A stretch of DNA of 64,000 nt from the NCBI GenBank assembly GCA_963070105.1, contig OY718808.1:1055238-1119237 (forward strand), written 5' to 3'. The translations under genes and the position numbers were made by a program. A model generated the notes under the pieces. The model ran no database searches and was not told the origin of the DNA. It saw only the letters and a list, made by a program, of their open reading frames with translations. Positions 29,265-42,200 of this stretch are shown here, piece after piece. Source of the DNA: Litomosoides sigmodontis. Lineage: Eukaryota > Nematoda > Chromadorea > Rhabditida > Onchocercidae. Numbering within the stretch: the first letter of the stretch is position 1; every line of letters begins with the position of its first letter.

Positions 29265-30058
29265 TCAAGTTATATCGATAAATTCATATCACTTTCGTTC
29301 TAGTGCAAAATTAAAATAAATTTCATTTTACAATACACGAATCGCACAAGAACGCCAGAAATGACCATCTTTCACTACACCTTTTTTTATTCAAAGAAAC
29401 GGAAACATACGAGTGAGGAATTTTCCATAGCTTCCAGCATTTGAAAAAAAAAAGTGGCTTTATCGAATAGCTGCCATCACTCCTCCTTTTTCTTTTTCGG
29501 TTTTTCCCTCACATTGAAATATATACCTCTTTTTTTCTCTGATTGGATGAAATGTGTGAAAATCGACATTTTTGATGAAAAGTGCAAAAACCGACATCTG
29601 ACAAATTTTTATTACTTACAGTAGTGCTCCACAGCTATTTTGTTTGATTATTTGGAGCAAAAGAGATGAATGGGAACTAAAGCGATCGCAAAATATTTAA
29701 AAAAAAAAAAAACGAAAAAAGAAAGATGAACAAATGGAAAGGATTTCGAACTTCTTAAGTGAAAAGAAACTTGCAATAATTAAAGGAAAGAATTACGAAT
29801 AAAAATGCAGTTAAGGTTAAAATTTTACAACAAATTATTTAAATCAATACATATTCCATTTGAATCTCTGAATGAGTTTCACCCGAGAAATTGCAAATTT
29901 TACATCGAATCATTCGTTAGTTTTGTAAGGGCGGGAAAAGTTAAACACGTGTGCTTGCAAGACGTAAATTCACATGCATACAACTACGCTACATACGTAC
30001 ACCTGCGCGTTCACATGTACGTGCGTGTGAACATGTGTGTCACCTAAAAGTAGAAAAA
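29265..30058. other. Importin alpha upstream region
   Basis: AT-rich DNA with a cluster of acgt/tgcgtg dinucleotide-type repeats at 29990-30040. No gene is supported. Confidence 0.5.
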
Positions 30059-30117
30059 ATGCAGCGGTATTTAACGGTTGGTCCGACGTTTCACCTTGAT
30101 TCTGGCGGTTGTTCAAG
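30059..30117 (+). other. Possible alternative first exon of the importin alpha gene
   Basis: An ATG at 30060 opens a frame that ends at a very good donor (tcaa followed by gtaagtacg). Spliced to 30246 it continues in phase into the importin start, which would extend the N-terminus by about 20 residues. The 30251 ATG just behind an acceptor could instead be reached by a spliced leader. Confidence 0.4.
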
Positions 30118-30250
30118 TAAGTACGACTATGAATATATTCTACGAAGTCGTGTGGGTTGCTCGCTCTTCTTTTGTGAATAATTTTCCTAAGGCATTGCTG
30201 TAATTTGGAAAGGATGGGTGAAGCCAAACGTTTATTATATTACAGGAAGA

Positions 30251-33200
30251 ATGAATGAAGAAGGAGCATCATCATCCGGACATCTCAGTCTATGTGATAG
30301 AGATCCTTATGATGCCACTTCACGTGAATCGATGTATAAAAATAGAGGTATCGAATTTGTTTTATTGTTTCTCTTCGTTTGTATGATTATTACGAGCAAG
30401 TGGACTTTCTGTTTTTGCTTTATTGGAATGGTTGACTTTTTATGTCTAGATGCAAATACGTTCTTTTTTAGGGTCGTGAAATACAATATCATAAAAATTT
30501 TAAATCGTAAATATGTAACATATGAAGAGAATAGTTGTGTGGCATATGTGAATAGTCTAATGTTATAGATGTGATATGATTTTCTTAATAAGTTTCCTTT
30601 TTCTGCTGTTGTTTTTTTACTAATTGTCGAAGAATGCCTTCTAGAAGGTGCATTTAAATTTCCTTGAATATGCATTTAAATATCTGTGAATGAAGTGCCA
30701 ATGAGTAAGTAAGGTAATCTTTTAAGGTATGACATCAGATGCTATGCGTAGGAGACGTGAAGAGGTTTGCGCTGAAATCCGTAAAGCTAAACGATATGAT
30801 GACTTGAACAAGAGACGACAAATAGATCTAGCTGATAAGAATGATGGGCCAGAACGTCAACTTGTACAGTACTTTGCCATTATTTTTCTTGCTGTAAAGG
30901 ACGACTAAAGGATAATGCACAGTTGGACTTAGTTGATATAATTGGCAGTATAATTCTCTTTCAGGAAATTAATATGCGGTCATGTTCAGCATGGAGCAAA
31001 GTTATTGCAACGACTGGCCATGAGCAGGTTGATAGTTTTGATTTCTATTTTTGTAGATGATGAGGAATGCATGCTTTCCTTCCAGTTACTAGTTTTGTAC
31101 GGTGGATCGAATTTTAAAATAATTTTTGTTAAAAAAGTGGAACGATATAGAAAGACTGTGTAGATAAGGTTTAGGAAGGATTATTTTAGGTTAGTAATGC
31201 AATTGATGAACGAATCGTCTTGAAGCTATGCAGTGAATATCCAGAAGAGATCGAAGAAGCACTGGATTGTTATAGGAGACGTTTTCGTGCAAGTAGTTTA
31301 TGCATCGTAATTTTGTGCAATTTTCTTTTGCCGTACAGCACGTAACTAAACGCATACTTATTACACGTATTGATACACAACAACCTGACATATATGATAT
31401 GCGGCGTATACGTCGTGTGTGTTCATTGACATATGACATGTTATTCCACTATTGCCTGCTATTACGCTTCATACAATGTTCCTTCTTCGTCTTCTAAAAG
31501 CCTTGACCAAATAATGGCCAAGATGTGTTCAACTGGGATCGATTCATTGTTCCTATTCTTGTAATAATTACACTACTTTTGTGGAACAAATACTCTATGC
31601 TATTGCGCAGCAACTCTTTCTGCTTTTTTGTTTTCGATTAGAATTTATAATGGAATCGATCTTATTATGTAATACATTTCATTAAAGGTAATGCTGGTGA
31701 TGTGGCAGATGAAATTGTTTCCTTGAATTTAATACCTCGTATCGTGGTTTTGCTGCAAGCTGGACCGACTCTGAATATACGTCGAACTGCTACTCATATT
31801 GTTGGTGCTATTGTTGCTATATGTTCAACACATACCGAAGGAATTGTTAAAAGCGGAGTTGTGCCATATTTGGTCGATTTGATTGGGTTGTGCTTTTTTT
31901 AGAGAATTTCCTGAATTGTCTTTGATGGTAATTATCAAAATAAGATAACTGTATGTTGCAGTAATCCAGATCGTGAAATGCGTGAACTAACGCTGTTCGC
32001 GTTAGGTAACATAGCTGCCGAGTGCAGCGAATATAGAGATCTCTGCATCGCATGTGGTATGGCTGAGAAAATGACGATGATGCCCGATGGGTGGTGAGTT
32101 TTGTGTAACCTCTTCACTTCATTTTAGTTCTGATTTATTTTATTCTTTTTCAGTTACCTGAATTTTAAAGCTTCTATTTTTTTGCAGCACTATGACATTA
32201 ATGGAAGCGCGATGTGCTGTCTGGGCTGCTTCGAATTTGTGCCGTGGCAAAGATCCTCCAGTAGATCTCGCGAAGGTTGGTGCAGCGTGAAATGTTTATG
32301 CTTATTACAGGAAGTGTAGTTTAGCTATACAGTTAAATCCAGCTTTTAATCATATAGATCAATCAATTATATCCTTGTCAATCCAGCGTTTAATCATATA
32401 GAGTTTGTTGGGGTGTAATAGCAAAATTTCAAACATTAGTAGGATGCAATGTACTATGCAGAAATTTTAATTATTCTCCCAGTCTATTTGTATGTGAGGA
32501 CTTCAGTGATGGGCTTACAAGTAAATCTTTTCAGCTAAATTAATTAAGCTAATTGAAGAATCGTTTTGCACTTGTCGGCGCAATTTTCTGTCTCTAATTA
32601 TTCGCTGTACTTCATAAATGTTCAAATACACAAATATTTTTTGCAACAATGTATAAATTTCAGATTGCGGTGCTGTTGCCTCTATTCAACGAAGCATTGT
32701 ACAGTAACGACACATTAATCATATCAGATGCTTGTCGTGCATTTGGTCGGTTGCTTGATGCTACACCGGAAAGCTCTTATAAATGTATTCTGAAGCCAAG
32801 TACGGTTGAGTGTCTTGTAGAGCACATGGGAAATTCTAATTCCAAAATTTCATTGGCAGCACTGTTGGCAGTTGGTAATATAGTTTCAGGAGATGATGAA
32901 CAAACACAAAGTGAGTGTAGGCTTATAATTATTGCTGTTGATTTATATTGGGCATGATTTTTAGTTATCGGAAATATATGTAAATTTTATTTCGCAATGT
33001 TTTTATCATGCGAATCCAGCGTGTTTATGGACAAATCCTTTAAAACTGTGGTGTATAAATTGCTAAAATTGCGTCCGGCTCAAAGTTTGTATGACATCAT
33101 GCTGAAATTTTGAACATTGTTGAAAATCAGTAATACATAATTAAAGGTGTTTTAAACTGTACAAATGCGTTGAACTACATCCATCGTCTTTTACTTGATG

Positions 33201-34407
33201 GTGAGCAAAAAACGAAACGTGAGGTATGTTGGGTATTGTCGAATATTGCTGCTGGTACAACGTCACAGATACAAACTATCTTTGATGCTGGGATAATTTC
33301 TTCTTTAATACAAATTTTGAAAACAGAGACATTCCAAGTTCGCTCAGAAGTAAGTTTTTTAGAAATTATCGGGTTTTTATATTGCATCCACTAAACTTTT
33401 AATTAGTTTTTATAAAAATTTGGTAGAAATAGGAAGACTTTTTACTTATCCATTTGGAGGAATTTAGTCCGAGAAGATCGTGATTCTAATGGTTAAAACA
33501 CTGTGTAACCTTTTCATGTTTCAACTATTATAACATCGACAGCAGGTGGAAAATAAAAGTTATTGGACATTTCTTGGAAGTATTTTCAACTTTATTGGAT
33601 TAATAAAATGAAAATGAATACTTTATAGGCCTGCTGGGTAATTGCTAATGTGATCACTGGTGGTAGTAGGGAGCATGTTTCGCGAATTGTAAATGAAGGC
33701 GCTCTTATCCCTCTCAGTGATATGCTTACTGTCATGGATTGCAGTGTTGTTGCCGTAGTGCTCAAAACATTGTCCGAAATTCTGGATTGTGGGGAATACT
33801 GTAAAAGTAATATTCGGTTGTTTATTACGCTTGCTTTCATTTTCTTTTCTTTGTAAGCTCATGGATTTTTCCTATTAAGTTTCATCTTATGCATAGATGG
33901 CTCAATTATTTGAAAACATATGGAATGAAGCCTAAAGTTTAAGCGTTCTTCATTCTATGCTTTAATGTTTTGTTGTGGATCCATTTATATTTGTATACTT
34001 ACTTTTGAGTTGATGGCCAGAATCCATATGTTACGCGATTGGAAGAATTGAACGTGGTCGATAAACTTGAATTTCTAATGTTGTAAGTTAGATTTGAAAT
34101 TACAATATTTTTATTAAGGCTTCAATAGCTCTTCACATGATTTAAACAAGTTATTTTTATGTTTTTAGGATGGTAGGGGTGTGCGCTAGCTGGAGCAATC
34201 ATTTTCATTTTTCTTCTCACTTTCTCCGATCCAACAAAATTGATACAGTAAATGGTTTTCAGAAGTGCGAATACGGAAATATTTTTTAAAGCATGTTCAA
34301 TCATGGAGAAATATTATCTTCATGAAGTTGACGAAGTGGATAATACCAACAACGATAACGATAACCGTGCAGTTCATAATAAATCGAATAGTTTTAATTT
34401 CTCTTAA
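30251..34407 (+). CDS. Divergent importin subunit alpha (karyopherin alpha), 12 exons
   Basis: Importin alpha carries nuclear-localisation-signal cargo into the nucleus together with importin beta. Exons: 30251-30347, 30727-30863, 30965-31027, 31190-31292, 31688-31886, 31962-32093, 32188-32275, 32664-32910, 33147-33349, 33629-33806, 34010-34082, 34263-34407. All phases close, giving 554 residues. N-terminal importin-beta-binding region, about residues 30-70: MRRRREEVCAEIRKAKRYDD. Armadillo repeats follow, including ELTLFALGNIAAE, CAVWAASNLCRG, AALLAVGNIVSGDDEQTQ, REVCWVLSNIAAGT and ACWVIANVITGG. The usual ending NPYVTRLEELNVVDKLEFL plus EIFFKACSIMEKYY is present. W/N pairs at 256/260, 384/388 and 426/430 are kept; the repeat-2 pair is lost. 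This resembles the divergent germline importins of nematodes (IMA-1/IMA-2 class), but I cannot assign which. The first armadillo region (exons 3-4) is poorly conserved. Confidence 0.9.
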
Positions 34408-36242
34408 TTTTTATGTTCTTTCTGACTGCAGCTCTATGTTCTCTTTTTTATTTTTCCTTGTCACTTCAAAATATCGAGTGCATTATTCTTTTCTGCAAAT
34501 CCATTAGCAGGACAAAATCCTAACATATTTATTGCTTATGTTTATATCCGATGAATTTTTTTGAATTTTTGAATCATTTTATGAATTGTCATGTGGTCCT
34601 GAATTTTGCTAAGTTACATCCTTTGTTCGCTGAATAATCTGCCTCATTTGTGTGACTCTCACGTAGAAGTCAATTGAAGGACTATAAAAAGCCATTAAAA
34701 TGATGCACTAGCGTAATTGGGAATGTTATTTTCAGTTTGAACGATCCAAAAGACTTTTGTGAAGCATGTCATAAATTGGGATTTCCTTATAATGTAACTA
34801 AGGTCGCTGGCGTTCATCGATGATAGTCTCTGTGTATACGCAAATATAACCTTTGTAAAATGCATATTTTGTCGGTGTGAAATAAAAATAAATGAGTTTA
34901 TTTTTTTTGACATAGTTTTTTTTGGAAGAAAATTTGAATATTTCGTAAAAATAATAAACAAAAAGGGGAATCTCAAGAGGAAATGTGCATGGAGTGTGGC
35001 AAGAAACGAGGACTTAATCTGCGTTTTTCAAACAATTTCTACAGTCTTTGGCACAGATTAAGCGCAAAAGTTAGCTCGAACTGGTCGGAAGTCGTCTGGA
35101 TTGCCCGAACATTGGCGGTGCGAAGCGTTCCGGTTCGGGATATCCTAACTACGACCAGCCGATTTCGCATCAATATCTATTCTAAACGAAGAAGGTTGCT
35201 CTAAATATTTTACGAGAACAGAATTAGGCGTGGCTAACTGCGGTTCCTTTCCAGTAATTTGGCTTGACAAACTGTAAAGTTCAGCAGTAAAAGAAACAAA
35301 ATCAAGGCAATTCAGATAATCGACTAGAACGCTAGAATTTAGCTTGGAAATACTTACACAGTCACTGTGGAGTCCTGACGATCGACCACTGGACTCAAAA
35401 AAGAAACATTACGTGATGATCGTGATGACTGGAAAACACATTATAAAGTTGGTGTTGGACAGATGCTTTTCGCTTCCTCGTTAGATTTGATGAAAAGGAC
35501 TTTAAAACCAGTTACGATTTGAATTCTAGCAGAGAAGCTGCTTCGTCAGCAGCTCAATGCTCTATTGAGAGGAACGACAAAGACTTCTGGTACTATAAGC
35601 TTAGGTACACATTGGTAGCTAATCAACAAAAGAAAAAAAAAGAAAGAAACTTCAACTTGCGATATTTTATATCTAATATCTTGTCACTTAAGATATTAGA
35701 TATAAATTATCGCAAGTAGAAGTTTGAAACTTGCATGTTCAAATTGTGTCTTGCGCATTATTGATGATCTTCCTGTGGCATTTAAAAATGTGGTACCATC
35801 AATCTCCGCTTCCTCCAGCAAATCGTTCAAAATAACCCCTGTATCATTCAATTTCTGCAACTTTCTAGAAGGAGCCAAATGAGATTCGCTGTTCCTGAAA
35901 AAATTAATGTTATTCAAATTGCAAGATCTTTTAGTTCACATTGATATCTGAAAATCAAAATTCATCCAAAAAATGCTTGAAACTTTCAGGTCAAAGAAAA
36001 AAGATAAAGCGTTTCTCTAAGATGAAGGATATAGGATACGCTTCATATAAAAAAAAATTTCGCATGGCACCAATTCTACATCCATGTGACAATTTCGCAC
36101 AAATTTCTCATTAATAAAAATAAAATTTCAGCATATTTATGACATTTTAACAATTAGTTTTGCACCAAAATCGATTTTCAACTGAAAAAATGCTAGTATC
36201 AGCTCTCTCTTTTGCTATTTTTGTTAACAGCGCATTGTAATT
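34408..36242. other. Convergent intergenic region with disrupted coding-like sequence
   Basis: Lies between the importin and msh-5 stops. At 34980-35560 the sequence is less AT-rich, and protein-like fragments occur in all three + frames: LWHRLSAKVSSNWSEVVW; PNIGGAKRSGSGYPNYDQP; SILNEEGCSKYFTRTELG; DDWKTHYKVGVGQMLFASS. Stops and frame changes separate them and no phase-consistent exon chain was found. On the minus strand 35917-35730 stays open (LQKLNDTGVILNDLLEEAEI). This could be a decayed gene or mobile element; the family is not recognised. A likely importin polyadenylation signal (aataaa) occurs near 34879. Confidence 0.4.
35647..35725. repeat. 79-nt near-perfect hairpin, 36-bp arms and 7-nt loop
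   Basis: Left arm 35647-35682 and right arm 35690-35725 are reverse complements with two mismatches; the loop is gtcactt. Each arm contains acttgcgata near the base and tatctaatatctt next to the loop. It could be a palindromic mobile-element remnant or a small-RNA precursor; nothing else decides. Confidence 0.85.
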
Positions 36243-39200
36243 TTAGTGCCAATTAAAGTGTTGCTCAAACTTAGTAGTCTTATAATCGCTTCGTGCTAAA
36301 TTGATTTGCAATTCCACGTCAACACTATTGTCATTTTCCACGTCAATGCCAACACTTCCACTCTCGTCCTTCTCCTCCACTACTGCAGTTCTTTCCTCTG
36401 CTGTTAACAACAATTTAGCCATAATTTGTAAAAAATCTGAAAATGATGAACTTTTTCTTCTTTTTTGCAAATTCTATTGCTTTTTTTTTGGAATTCACTT
36501 GTTAATGGAAAAAAAATTAATTTATAAAAAAAATTAATTTTCAAATTTAACTTGCAGAATGCCTTATCTACTAGTGTTATTATCAACCTTGGTTAGTCTA
36601 AACCAAATAGGACACGTAGTTTAATTGAAATTGAAAGTTTTAGAGTAATTAGTTACCCACCCCACTCAAGTGGAAAAAATTACAAAGCACTTGAATTCAC
36701 AAGATCACCTTTGAGATCAACAGAGAAGTCAGTATTCCTCAGATTCTCCAACAAAGGTGCAATTTTGAATAGTAATTCTCCATCGTCATCTAAGGGATCT
36801 ATAGGCACGTGGCGTTTTAAGCAATCACGAACCTGAAGCTCGCCAGTTTCGAATTAGCGTTTCGTTGTAAAATACTTGCTAAAAATTTAAATAGAAAAGA
36901 CCTGATTTGCACGTCTTAAAATTCCACTATCAATGCCCATTTTAGATGCAATATGTGAGGCATGTGAATAGTCAATAAAGCCATCAACAAGTTTGTATTG
37001 AAAATCAAAATTTCCGTCATCTAGCATGACATCCATCGTCTACAAAAATAAATGTTGATAAATAAAAAAAAAAACAACGTTTGAAAAAAAAGTTTTATTG
37101 TTCTTTTCCTAATTCTAAAACACAAGCGGCGGCTCATATTGCTTGTCTTCTTTCCAATTCTGGGGTTACTCTTCCAATTCATAACGAAAGAAAGGTAAAA
37201 TATTCACTCATCGAATATGTGAACCTATCATCAAGAAAATCTGGGAAATCTTGCAAATATATCATGACATTTTTGAAATGTAATGCGCAACATGATTTTT
37301 GCTGAATCAAAGTTTCAAAGATCTCCAATAAGTGTTTTGAAACCCGAAGAATGCTACTTAAATACCAGAAATGATAGTAAGTTGGCATCTTTAATGATAT
37401 GATCAATTAGTGAGTGGAAATGAGATACAGCGAAGATGTGTGGACAATCAGCCTTTCCTTTCCGAATCCAGTAATTCAATGACGATGCTAGCAAGGAGAT
37501 TCCGGCTTCCTGAGAAATATTATGAACAATATTTTTTGAGAAACATATTAAAATAAAATGTCTTTCACCAAGCGAGCTTATGTGTATAATATTAACGAAA
37601 GAAAAATTATTCAGTAACTAAAATTACGACACCATAATTGTGCCTTTCCCAAATTCATCGACTAAAATAAGCGAATTTCCAGTTCCACGTCTCAATGCGA
37701 CAGCCATCTGAAAATTCTGAATTGGGAATAATTCCTTTGCTGCTACAATACTTTATATTTTATTAAATTCAGTTAGGAAAGTCGGAAATGTTGAAGTGAT
37801 GGATGTCGTATGGTAAATAACCTGCGACAAATCGGTTGCAAACGTTGACATCCCATCCAGTGCACAATCAAGTGTATGCATTCGAGTAATGATACGATCC
37901 ACTGGTCCGATGATAGCACTTCTTGCCGGCACAAAGCTTCCAATGTGCGCAAGAAATACGATAATTCCAATCTGCTCATAATTTTTATTTTAAATTCACT
38001 CAATCTAACACCCTTGTTTTACTTGCAGCCGTTGATTTTTATGAAAAGCTATTCATAAAGATAAACCCAAAAAGTATTTACTGTTCAATAACTATAAACT
38101 AAAGCGAAATCTAGGAGTACATCATAACTTGTATTCATTTTTTCTGGTAGTATATAGTCGATCAATTAGTGAAATCAACATTGATCTCTCAATTACAAAA
38201 CACAGTACTTGTGATTTTTTAAAATAATATACCTGCTTTAAGTAAACACTTTTGCCTGATGCATTCGGTCCCATTAGAATTTTCATCTTTGTTTGTGCTC
38301 CTCCAGAACTGAAAAAATTCCTTATTTATCTCTTTACTTAAATGAAAAAAATGCTTCCATTTCTCGTTGCGATATTCCTATTATTTTCATGGAACTTCTT
38401 TACAATATGAAAAGAAACAATTAACTAAACCAAAATGTGAAATCAGGCCATGAACAATAAAGAAATTATTCTTCAATAAACTATTCAATGCAATTTGTCA
38501 ACCATCAAAAAATTGATAAACTCCCTGACTACCGGATTGGATTTGGAACGAATTTATTGGTTGAAACCAATTCCATGATGGCATGCCTTCCATCTTCTAC
38601 GTCAATCACAGATTCATCTACATAGCGTGGACAATACCAATCGTATTCACGAGCTGTCAATGCAAGTGAAACAATGCAATCCAGTGTGGAACAGATGTAA
38701 GCTGCTTGACGTATAGCTTTTTCATTTCGGCAAATAAGTTGTTTCAGCCTAAAGTAAAGAATTTGAAATTCCTTTATCACTAATTCCTTCTCTCCCCTTC
38801 CTCCTCCCCCTCACCCCATGAAATTTCTAGATTTTAACATTAGGGAAGTAAAAATAAACCTTAGCATTGCATTTGTTTCAATATCGATTATTTCCATCTT
38901 TATATCACCAATTTCTCGATCAAGTTGACGCATTCGTTCATTTTTCACATGTATTGCATCATCCGTTTCGTATAAAAGTTCAACTTCATTCTGCGCAGAC
39001 GGTGGAAATGTCGTATTTTTTGGCACAACTAACAAATAGCCGAACATCGGTATATAGCATACTGATGATGGTACATCTGAAAAAATCTTTCATTCAAAAT
39101 ACGAAGCTTTTTATATATCTCTAATTTTCTATAATATCGTCACTGTAACTCACCTTCCCCTTATAATTCTTCGATCATTCATGCAAAGAAAAAGCAAAAA

Positions 39201-42200
39201 TTCCCTACTCAGAGTTATAGCTTCCATTCTTGCAATATGTGTCAGCGTTTCTGGTAACGATGCATATAATTGCTTTACTGAAAATTACGATTCTTCGCCC
39301 AAAAATTTACACGAATTTGAATAATTAGCAGTTCACCCGCAATTTCCTTCACTCAGATTACTCCAAAATTCATTTCAAAGCTAGGAGTGGAGCCAAAAAC
39401 AAAGAACGAAAAGTAAAAATAAAATTTCTCGGACTTGAGGAAAAACCTATTCTTTAAATGGCAACAAAAAAATTCAAGGAAAATTATGAAATTTGTCGGT
39501 TCGTAAAATAACGCTTTACATTGATCCAAATTTCCATCGACATTTGCATTTACGACAAATCGGTTTTCCATAAATGATTCCGAAAAATTGATCTGCGAAA
39601 AAAGAAAACAACTCAGACAAATTATTATTACTACCAGTGAATGTTTCTTGAAGAAAACTGTTTTGCTTATTTTAATCTTTCTCGATTTTCAGCTATACAG
39701 TCCACTGTTCTATCTCCTATTGTAATATATTTAGGAGGTTAAATTAGATTTAAAACGCAGTTAAAAGTGTGAGATAAAATACTTACAACTTCAAACATGA
39801 CAGCTGTAATGCGAGTGATGTTTCTGTAAACGTTGGCCATTTCATTATCAAATAATGCAAGCTTTATTTCGCGTTTTCTAATGTAATCCATAATTTGTTG
39901 TGCTGTATTGCATGTCTTTAAAAACAAGTATCAGTTTTATTAATAACGCAAATGAATTTGGACTACTAATCCTCCACTTCCAGTTTTTCCCTTCAAGTTA
40001 TGCTGCAAATTACTTTAAAAGAATAGAAAGTTTAAAATTAAGCGTGCTGCGGGTACGAAGAGATCTACGAGGGAGAGGATAAAATATTCAATTAAAGAAA
40101 TAAAAGTAAGATTATTTCTAGCAATTCATCTTTATATTAATAAAATATAGTTTATAAGAAGTTATTGCTGTCATAATGCGCTACTCAATCAACAAAAATT
40201 TCATTTCAGAAAAGCAACAATCTTTCATTTCAGATGATGATAAAATTCATTCAATTATTCTTTCTGTAACATGGGAGGTGGGTGTTTAATATTGAAGTAC
40301 AGTAAATGTAAACTTCGAAAGGACTGGAAAAAAAGATACGCAACCGTATATAGATTTCGCCAGTCATTTAGTGTTAAGCGTTGTGATTTCACCCGTCTAA
40401 GAATACCCTAAAATGATGTTGATAAAGCAAATAAACATTACTATTCTGACAACTGCACTTTTAGCTTCTTTTAAAGTTATCTCCAACTTTCCCCACTGAT
40501 TTCACAGAACGATTATAAAACCACGACGAAAAAACTAATAAATGAGTAAAAGAAGGCATATTGTACTCTTAAAATGCAAATCTTCTTCAGCTGTCTTCGT
40601 ATGAAATCAGCTGCATCCAAATTGCAGTCTTGCACAAAATAATGAATGGCTGTTACACGATTTGTTAACGTTATTCGATTTGTCGTCGGTCTCTCGAACC
40701 AACACCTTCAAAAGAGAGAATTTAGGAAATTTCTGGAGAAAAATGCTTGTGATATTTAAAAACTTTTTGAAATCTGAAATCAATTTGCGGTAATAATTAA
40801 TGGGAATTTGTTTGGTTTCTAAAGCTGATAATTTCTATTTTATTAAGAGAGACAGCAATTAAATACTCAAGACAATTTCACTCTTCTTTGACAAAAAAAA
40901 TGCTGAAACATATTTATCTGAAACTATGAGGCTACGACGTTATAATGCTTGTTACGTAATGTTAACTGTTGTAGTAGTAATTGCAAGTTTTCCGATAGGA
41001 AGGACTGAAATTCTTTCATGAAATTTCTCTACAGGAAGAAAAATACCGAAGCAAAGATTCGCCACTTTTTGACTGGCACCGATTACACATTCGAAACAAA
41101 CTGATCTCTTCACGAGTACCACGAACTGAGTGTATTTTGTAAGCTAATGGATGCAGTTCGTCTTTGAAAATTTGTAAGGCACGTCTGGAACTGTCATCCA
41201 CTTGCACTATTTCGTCTCTAAATAAAGAGAAGAAATAAGGCTTAAATTATGTCACAAAATGCTTTTCAAAAATCACTGAATATGTTCTAAATCAAAAACT
41301 AAACAAAACAAACAGGGTAATAGTCTTAATAGTTGTGATGGGTGTTTTTGTATTGATATCTTCGAATTCTACACCTAGTCGTACAGCGTCCATATATTTC
41401 AACAGAGCACCAAATGCAGAAATCTGAATATTGGAAAACTGAAGAAATGAAAAATAAGCAAAAAATGACCTGCAGTATTCAAACGGTCAGTCAGATATGC
41501 TATCCTTTTGGGAAGAAACAACTAAAGAAACAAATTGACAATGGAACCATTATAGCATGGATCAGAGAAAATTTATTGTAAATGCTAAACGGCGTATCGG
41601 TCAGTGATTAAGAACTTGCTTTTTCTAATACAGTTAATCTATAAAGTAACAATAACAGGTCATTAATCAGCAAACCATGTTTGTGGCTGTCAAATCCAAT
41701 CGAAATGCCAATCGAAGATTATTTTCTTCTTTAGTAGAATCTAATGATTCAAAAAGCGGTAAAATTCGCTTCTTAGCATCTTCAAAATCTGAAAATGCAT
41801 TAATCTGGTGGCGATCTAATTGGTCTATTTGCATTAATCTGATGATGATCTAATTTTCTATTTCACTAATTTTAATTGTAATTTATCTGTAATTGCTTAC
41901 ATCTACAATTATTAGACTGCTTGGCAATTTTGGTTTGATAGTGATGCATTTGCTAAATTTTCATAAACAAAGAAACAAACTGTATGCGACAGCTGGCATC
42001 AAATGAAGTGCAATTATAGGCCCTTCGTTTGCTTCCTTATCACTCTCATCGGTATCCTCATGTTGATCTCCTTCTGCTTGACTTGACACATTGTCCTCGG
42101 TTTCTTTATCCGGTATTTCCATAATAATGTTATTTCCATCACCAAAGCCTTAAAAAACAAGAAATGAATTGAAAATATGTTCATCGTTCATCATCATTAC

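Noticed and set aside
32341..32408. Two similar 25-bp segments in an importin alpha intron
   Set aside because: A short imperfect direct repeat (ccagc-ttaatcatatag) with no sign of function.
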